This document shows, piece after piece, positions 23,483-26,043 of a stretch of DNA of 26,043 nucleotides. The position numbers and the translations under genes were made by a program. The stretch's first letter is position 1, and each line of letters begins with the position of its first letter. Under the pieces are notes generated by a model that saw only the letters and a program-made list of their open reading frames with translations, was not told the origin of the DNA and searched no databases. Origin of the DNA: CANHVK01 sp046304235 (lineage in GTDB: Bacteria; Bacteroidota; Bacteroidia; Flavobacteriales_D; Crocinitomicaceae); the NCBI GenBank assembly GCA_046304235.1, contig JBKCEW010000112.1, positions 1 to 26,043 of the forward strand, read 5' to 3'.

Positions 23483-24106
23483 ATGGAATTACAAGAAATA
23501 AACGAATTTAAATCTTCCCCAAAAATCAGGGAAAAACTACTCACCATAGGATTCGCGAAAGAATTTGCTGAAAACGAAGTTATCCTTAACGAAAACGCGT
23601 ACATCAAAGCGATTCCTATCGTGACGAAAGGAAGTATTCGGGTGATGCGTACAGACGAAGATGGGCGTGAATTGTTGTTGTATTACATCCGTGCTGGTGA
23701 AACGTGTATCATGTCTTTTTTAGGGGGGATCCATCAAGATACTAGTAAGGTGAAAGCCATCGCAGAAGAGGAAACCGAAATCTTATTTATACCGATTGAT
23801 AAAGTTTCTCTTTTAATTAAAGAATTTCCGGAATGGTTGGATTATATTTTCCGCTTATACCATAAACGCTTTGAGGAATTATTAGAAGTAGTGAATAATG
23901 TAGCTTTCAAAAAAATGGATGAGCGTTTGTTGGATTTTCTTCATAAAAAATGCGAAGTGGCTAATACAAAAACTCTTCAAATAACGCACGAACAACTTGC
24001 AAACGAATTAGGTACGGCTAGAGTGGTGATTTCTCGATTATTAAAGGTGTTGGAAGAAGATGGAGTTTTGGAGTTGGGGAGGAATAAGATTAAAATGATA
24101 AAATAA
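23483..24106 (+). CDS. Crp/Fnr-family transcriptional regulator
   Basis: A 207-residue regulator with an N-terminal cyclic-nucleotide-binding-like beta-barrel (about 15-125) and a C-terminal Crp-type helix-turn-helix (about 150-205). The recognition region is ITHEQLANELGTARVVISRLLKVLEEDG. The barrel segment where CRP binds cAMP (GExAL..R) instead reads GETCIMSFLGGIHQDTSK, so cAMP binding is doubtful. There is no N-terminal Cys cluster for an Fe-S centre as in FNR. The effector is therefore unknown. It is divergent from thiL; its own target genes cannot be named. Confidence 0.9.
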   Translation: MELQEINEFKSSPKIREKLLTIGFAKEFAENEVILNENAYIKAIPIVTKGSIRVMRTDEDGRELLLYYIRAGETCIMSFLGGIHQDTSKVKAIAEEETEILFIPIDKVSLLIKEFPEWLDYIFRLYHKRFEELLEVVNNVAFKKMDERLLDFLHKKCEVANTKTLQITHEQLANELGTARVVISRLLKVLEEDGVLELGRNKIKMIK

Positions 24107-24276
24107 TTTCTACCTTTTTTCATTGCCAAAAAAGGTAGAGCCAAAAAGTTTAGCGCTTTATTTTTATCACATCGTTTCACTTCTGAAATTAAGACCACTT
24201 CGGTAATCAATGGCGTGCTTCCTCGTGGCACCCGTATTTCAGTGTGTTTTACTCAATATAAAACTAAGGCGACATG
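24107..24276. repeat. Repeat-like non-coding stretch after the Crp/Fnr gene
   Basis: A perfect 11-bp hairpin (CTACCTTTTTT 24110-24120 with AAAAAAGGTAG 24128-24138, loop of 7) is followed by AGCCAAAAAGTTTAGCGCTT and a GC-richer patch (about 24203-24240). No U-tract follows the stem on either strand, so it is not a standard terminator. No convincing gene is present. The composition differs from its neighbours and suggests an interspersed element or a decayed fragment; this is a guess from appearance. Confidence 0.4.
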
Positions 24277-25383
24277 TTAAATCTCGGAGTCGCTCACGAT
24301 CTGAGATTTTAGAAAAATTTCGAGTTCTTTGGCGATTTGTTGGTGTTCGGAAACATTAGGATGCTGAAGGCGACCTTGATGATAGCGTTTTTTGAAAAAA
24401 TAAGAGTGAACTGTATTTCCATAGTTTTTTTGTAAGGTTTTCATTGAAATCGAAATACATTCATTAAGATGTTTTTTGAGTTTAGGTGTTGCCATAGGAC
24501 TGTCTAAACATACAATTTGCGCTTTTGGATTGTGTTTTTTGATACGTTTTACAAACCCAATATAATCAAAACAATACGTTTCTTGTTTTTGTAAACCATC
24601 GTTTTGTCCTAGGCAAATAAACACAATATCTGGTTGGTGTTTGTACCAAGGATATTTCACTTCTTGTCCGCCTAAATCAGCAAAATCATAGACTTCGGGA
24701 ATTGTTTCATCATTACCACAACAACTGCGAGTTAGCCCAAATCCAGAAACAGAACTTAACATCCAATCTGCTTGAAAAACTCGAGCTAGGGTTGGACCAT
24801 AACTTTGGTATGCGTCATGTTGTTCGTACCAATCTCCACGGATGTCATTTGGATTTTTACAATCGGCACCATTTCCACAAGTCATAGAATCACCGATAAA
24901 CTCAAATAATTTCTTTTTGGAATTCTTTGGTTTTAAAAGTCTTTCACAATAGATTTTCCCAAACGAAATACTACCTATACCCGCTTCGGTACACTTTGTA
25001 ATAATTACATGGTGAATTCCTTGTTTGCCCTTTTTTAAAATTGGAATTCGATTTTCTTCTTCTTCCAATTTAAAACGCTTAATCGGTTGATCATCAATTA
25101 CTACTTCTATAAAATTGTGAGAATTAAATGCTGGATCATCCGTTATATCAATACTACAGGTATTTCCTTCAAACCAAAATTCCATATAAGCCCCAGGTGC
25201 CCAGACGTTTGGTTGTTCATTGAAATCAAATCGACCTATAAACCGAACATTTTCTTGTGTAGGCGTAAATCCCTTATTTTCTTTTTTATAGGAACAACTT
25301 AGCATACAAAAGATAAAAGTCAAAATAGAAAAGACAAAAAACCTAATATTTGAAACTAAACATAAAAAAGTAGGACATAACAT
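24277..25383 (-). CDS. SGNH/GDSL esterase lipoprotein, carbohydrate esterase family 2-like
   Basis: A 368-residue predicted lipoprotein. A long hydrophobic leader ends in the lipobox MLS-C (Cys30). A jelly-roll-like domain (about 45-150) is followed by an SGNH hydrolase domain (about 158-362). Block I is FIGDSMTCGNG with Ser166, the Gly block is SVSGFG (211-216), block III is LGQND (258-262) with N261, and the C-terminal His is H341 in LQHPN. Jelly roll followed by SGNH is the order in CE2 acetyl esterases, which deacetylate xylan and other polysaccharides. The usual Asp of the triad is not at the expected spot before the His, in line with the Ser-His dyads reported in CE2. No other polysaccharide-utilisation genes are nearby. 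The ATG at 25383 gives the full signal. Confidence 0.85.
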   Translation of the reverse strand: MLCPTFLCLVSNIRFFVFSILTFIFCMLSCSYKKENKGFTPTQENVRFIGRFDFNEQPNVWAPGAYMEFWFEGNTCSIDITDDPAFNSHNFIEVVIDDQPIKRFKLEEEENRIPILKKGKQGIHHVIITKCTEAGIGSISFGKIYCERLLKPKNSKKKLFEFIGDSMTCGNGADCKNPNDIRGDWYEQHDAYQSYGPTLARVFQADWMLSSVSGFGLTRSCCGNDETIPEVYDFADLGGQEVKYPWYKHQPDIVFICLGQNDGLQKQETYCFDYIGFVKRIKKHNPKAQIVCLDSPMATPKLKKHLNECISISMKTLQKNYGNTVHSYFFKKRYHQGRLQHPNVSEHQQIAKELEIFLKSQIVSDSEI

Positions 25384-25662
25384 AAGAACTATAAAAAAAG
25401 TAGTTTAGACAAAAGAATAAAAAACATATTATTATACCAAATCTATTAATTGCTAAATCGGGTATTGTTTTAAAAGTACGTTTAAAAAAAGTTTCTTTTA
25501 ATTAAAATAATGTTGTTTGGATTTAGATTTGGAAAGGCGCAAAAAGTTTACTAAACTTAAATAAAAATCTGAAGCAGGACAAAAATATACAAATAAAAAG
25601 ATTGTTATCTAACCTGCTTTAAGTTAATTAAATGGTTTTAATACAAGATAAAAAATATTGAA
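25384..25662. other. AT-rich intergenic region between divergent genes
   Basis: A 279-bp gap that must carry promoters for the esterase (-) and acetyltransferase (+) genes. No exact TAnnTTTG element with a matching -33 was found. AAGCAGG (near 25571) and CCTGCTT (near 25615) form a 7-bp inverted repeat about 38 bp apart, of unknown meaning. No small gene is evident. Confidence 0.4.
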
Positions 25663-26043
25663 ATGTATCCTTACTTAGATAAACAAACATTTGATTTCGA
25701 TAATAAATACACACTTGAAAATGATATAGTTAGACTCACACCTCTTTCAAAAGAAGATTATGTGAATTTAATAGATTTTGCAAAAAATGAACCTGAATTA
25801 TGGTCATACTCTTTAATTGAAGCTAGTTCACCTGAAAAGTTAAAAATCTATATAGACAAAGCGCTCAAAGCTAGAGAAAATAAAAATTCGTACACATTTG
25901 TTATTTTTAATAAACTTAAAAATAAATATGTAGGAAGCACGAGATACTATGATATTCAATTAAAAAACGCTTCGCTGAGTATAGGCTATACGTGGTACGG
26001 AAAGGAATTTCAAGGCACAGGAATTAATCAAAACTGTAAATAT
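25663..26043 (+). CDS. GNAT-family acetyltransferase (RimJ/RimL-like), 3' end outside window
   Basis: The first 127 residues of an N-acetyltransferase, open to the window edge. The start is ATG at 25663 (MYPYLDKQTFDF), then ENDIVRLTPLSKEDYVNL, the usual opening of Acetyltransf_3 proteins. YVGSTRYYDIQL and LSIGYTWYGKEFQGTGIN correspond to the central beta strands and the start of the acetyl-CoA pyrophosphate loop (Q/R-x-x-G-x-G/A), where QGTGIN sits. Such enzymes acetylate protein N-termini or small molecules; the substrate is not predictable. The typical NSKYLLL follow-on is beginning at the edge (NCKY). Confidence 0.85.
   Translation, partial: MYPYLDKQTFDFDNKYTLENDIVRLTPLSKEDYVNLIDFAKNEPELWSYSLIEASSPEKLKIYIDKALKARENKNSYTFVIFNKLKNKYVGSTRYYDIQLKNASLSIGYTWYGKEFQGTGINQNCKY

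Noticed and set aside
24110..24138. The 11-bp hairpin as an intrinsic terminator
   Set aside because: There is no U-tract downstream on either strand; the T and A runs are inside the stem.
1..26043. CRISPR arrays, tRNA or rRNA genes, transposases, phage genes, toxin-antitoxin pairs
   Set aside because: No regular direct repeats with spacers, cloverleaf sequences or recognisable proteins of these classes were seen in reading both strands.

Overview
The window reads as a low-GC Bacteroidota chromosome, most likely class Flavobacteriia. The signs are a type IX secretion (T9SS) C-terminal sorting domain, a DUF4270 lipoprotein next to glmS, a bacterial GH3-family enzyme, a short glycogen-synthase-like protein, little Shine-Dalgarno signal, and -7 elements of the TAnnTTTG type. 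Genus cannot be fixed from the sequence alone. No rRNA, tRNA, CRISPR array, transposase or phage gene was seen.

Layout. (1) 1-2020 (+): the 3' part of a large secreted M43-like metalloprotease with FRIYG-type modules, a PKD domain and a T9SS tail, closed by a strong bidirectional terminator. (2) 8418-2054 (-): nine tightly packed genes. The proximal five are phaJ, an alpha/beta hydrolase, bdhA, a patatin-like hydrolase and a DUF2459/TIGR02117-like membrane protein. The distal four are rmlA, a prenyl diphosphate synthase, a MazG-like pyrophosphohydrolase and a Nudix hydrolase. (3) 8547-11867 (+): phaB, phaE and phaC, divergent from phaJ. (4) 15906-11975 (-): a GT5-like protein, a DUF4270 lipoprotein and glmS. 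(5) 16001-21935 (+): panC, panD, an LPG-synthase-TM-like protein, a RfaE2-like nucleotidyltransferase, a 33-residue membrane peptide, a GH3 enzyme, a secreted hypothetical and a deoxynucleoside kinase. (6) 21936-26043: a region with palindromic repeats and a small Lys-rich ORF, thiL, a Crp/Fnr regulator, repeat-like DNA, a CE2-like SGNH esterase lipoprotein and the start of a GNAT acetyltransferase.

The standout is a compact polyhydroxyalkanoate (PHB) island. PhaB and PhaJ supply (R)-3-hydroxyacyl-CoA from acetoacetyl-CoA and from enoyl-CoA. A class III synthase (PhaC plus an unusually long PhaE) polymerises it. BdhA oxidises released 3-hydroxybutyrate to acetoacetate. The patatin and alpha/beta hydrolase are the only depolymerase or oligomer-hydrolase candidates in the window, and no classical PhaZ, phasin PhaP, PhaR or thiolase PhaA is present. 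A textbook intrinsic terminator sits between phaE and phaC, ending 13 nt before the phaC start. It would make PhaE abundant and PhaC scarce from one transcript. The DUF2459 protein carries a His-then-Cys arrangement suggestive of a circularly permuted papain-like fold.
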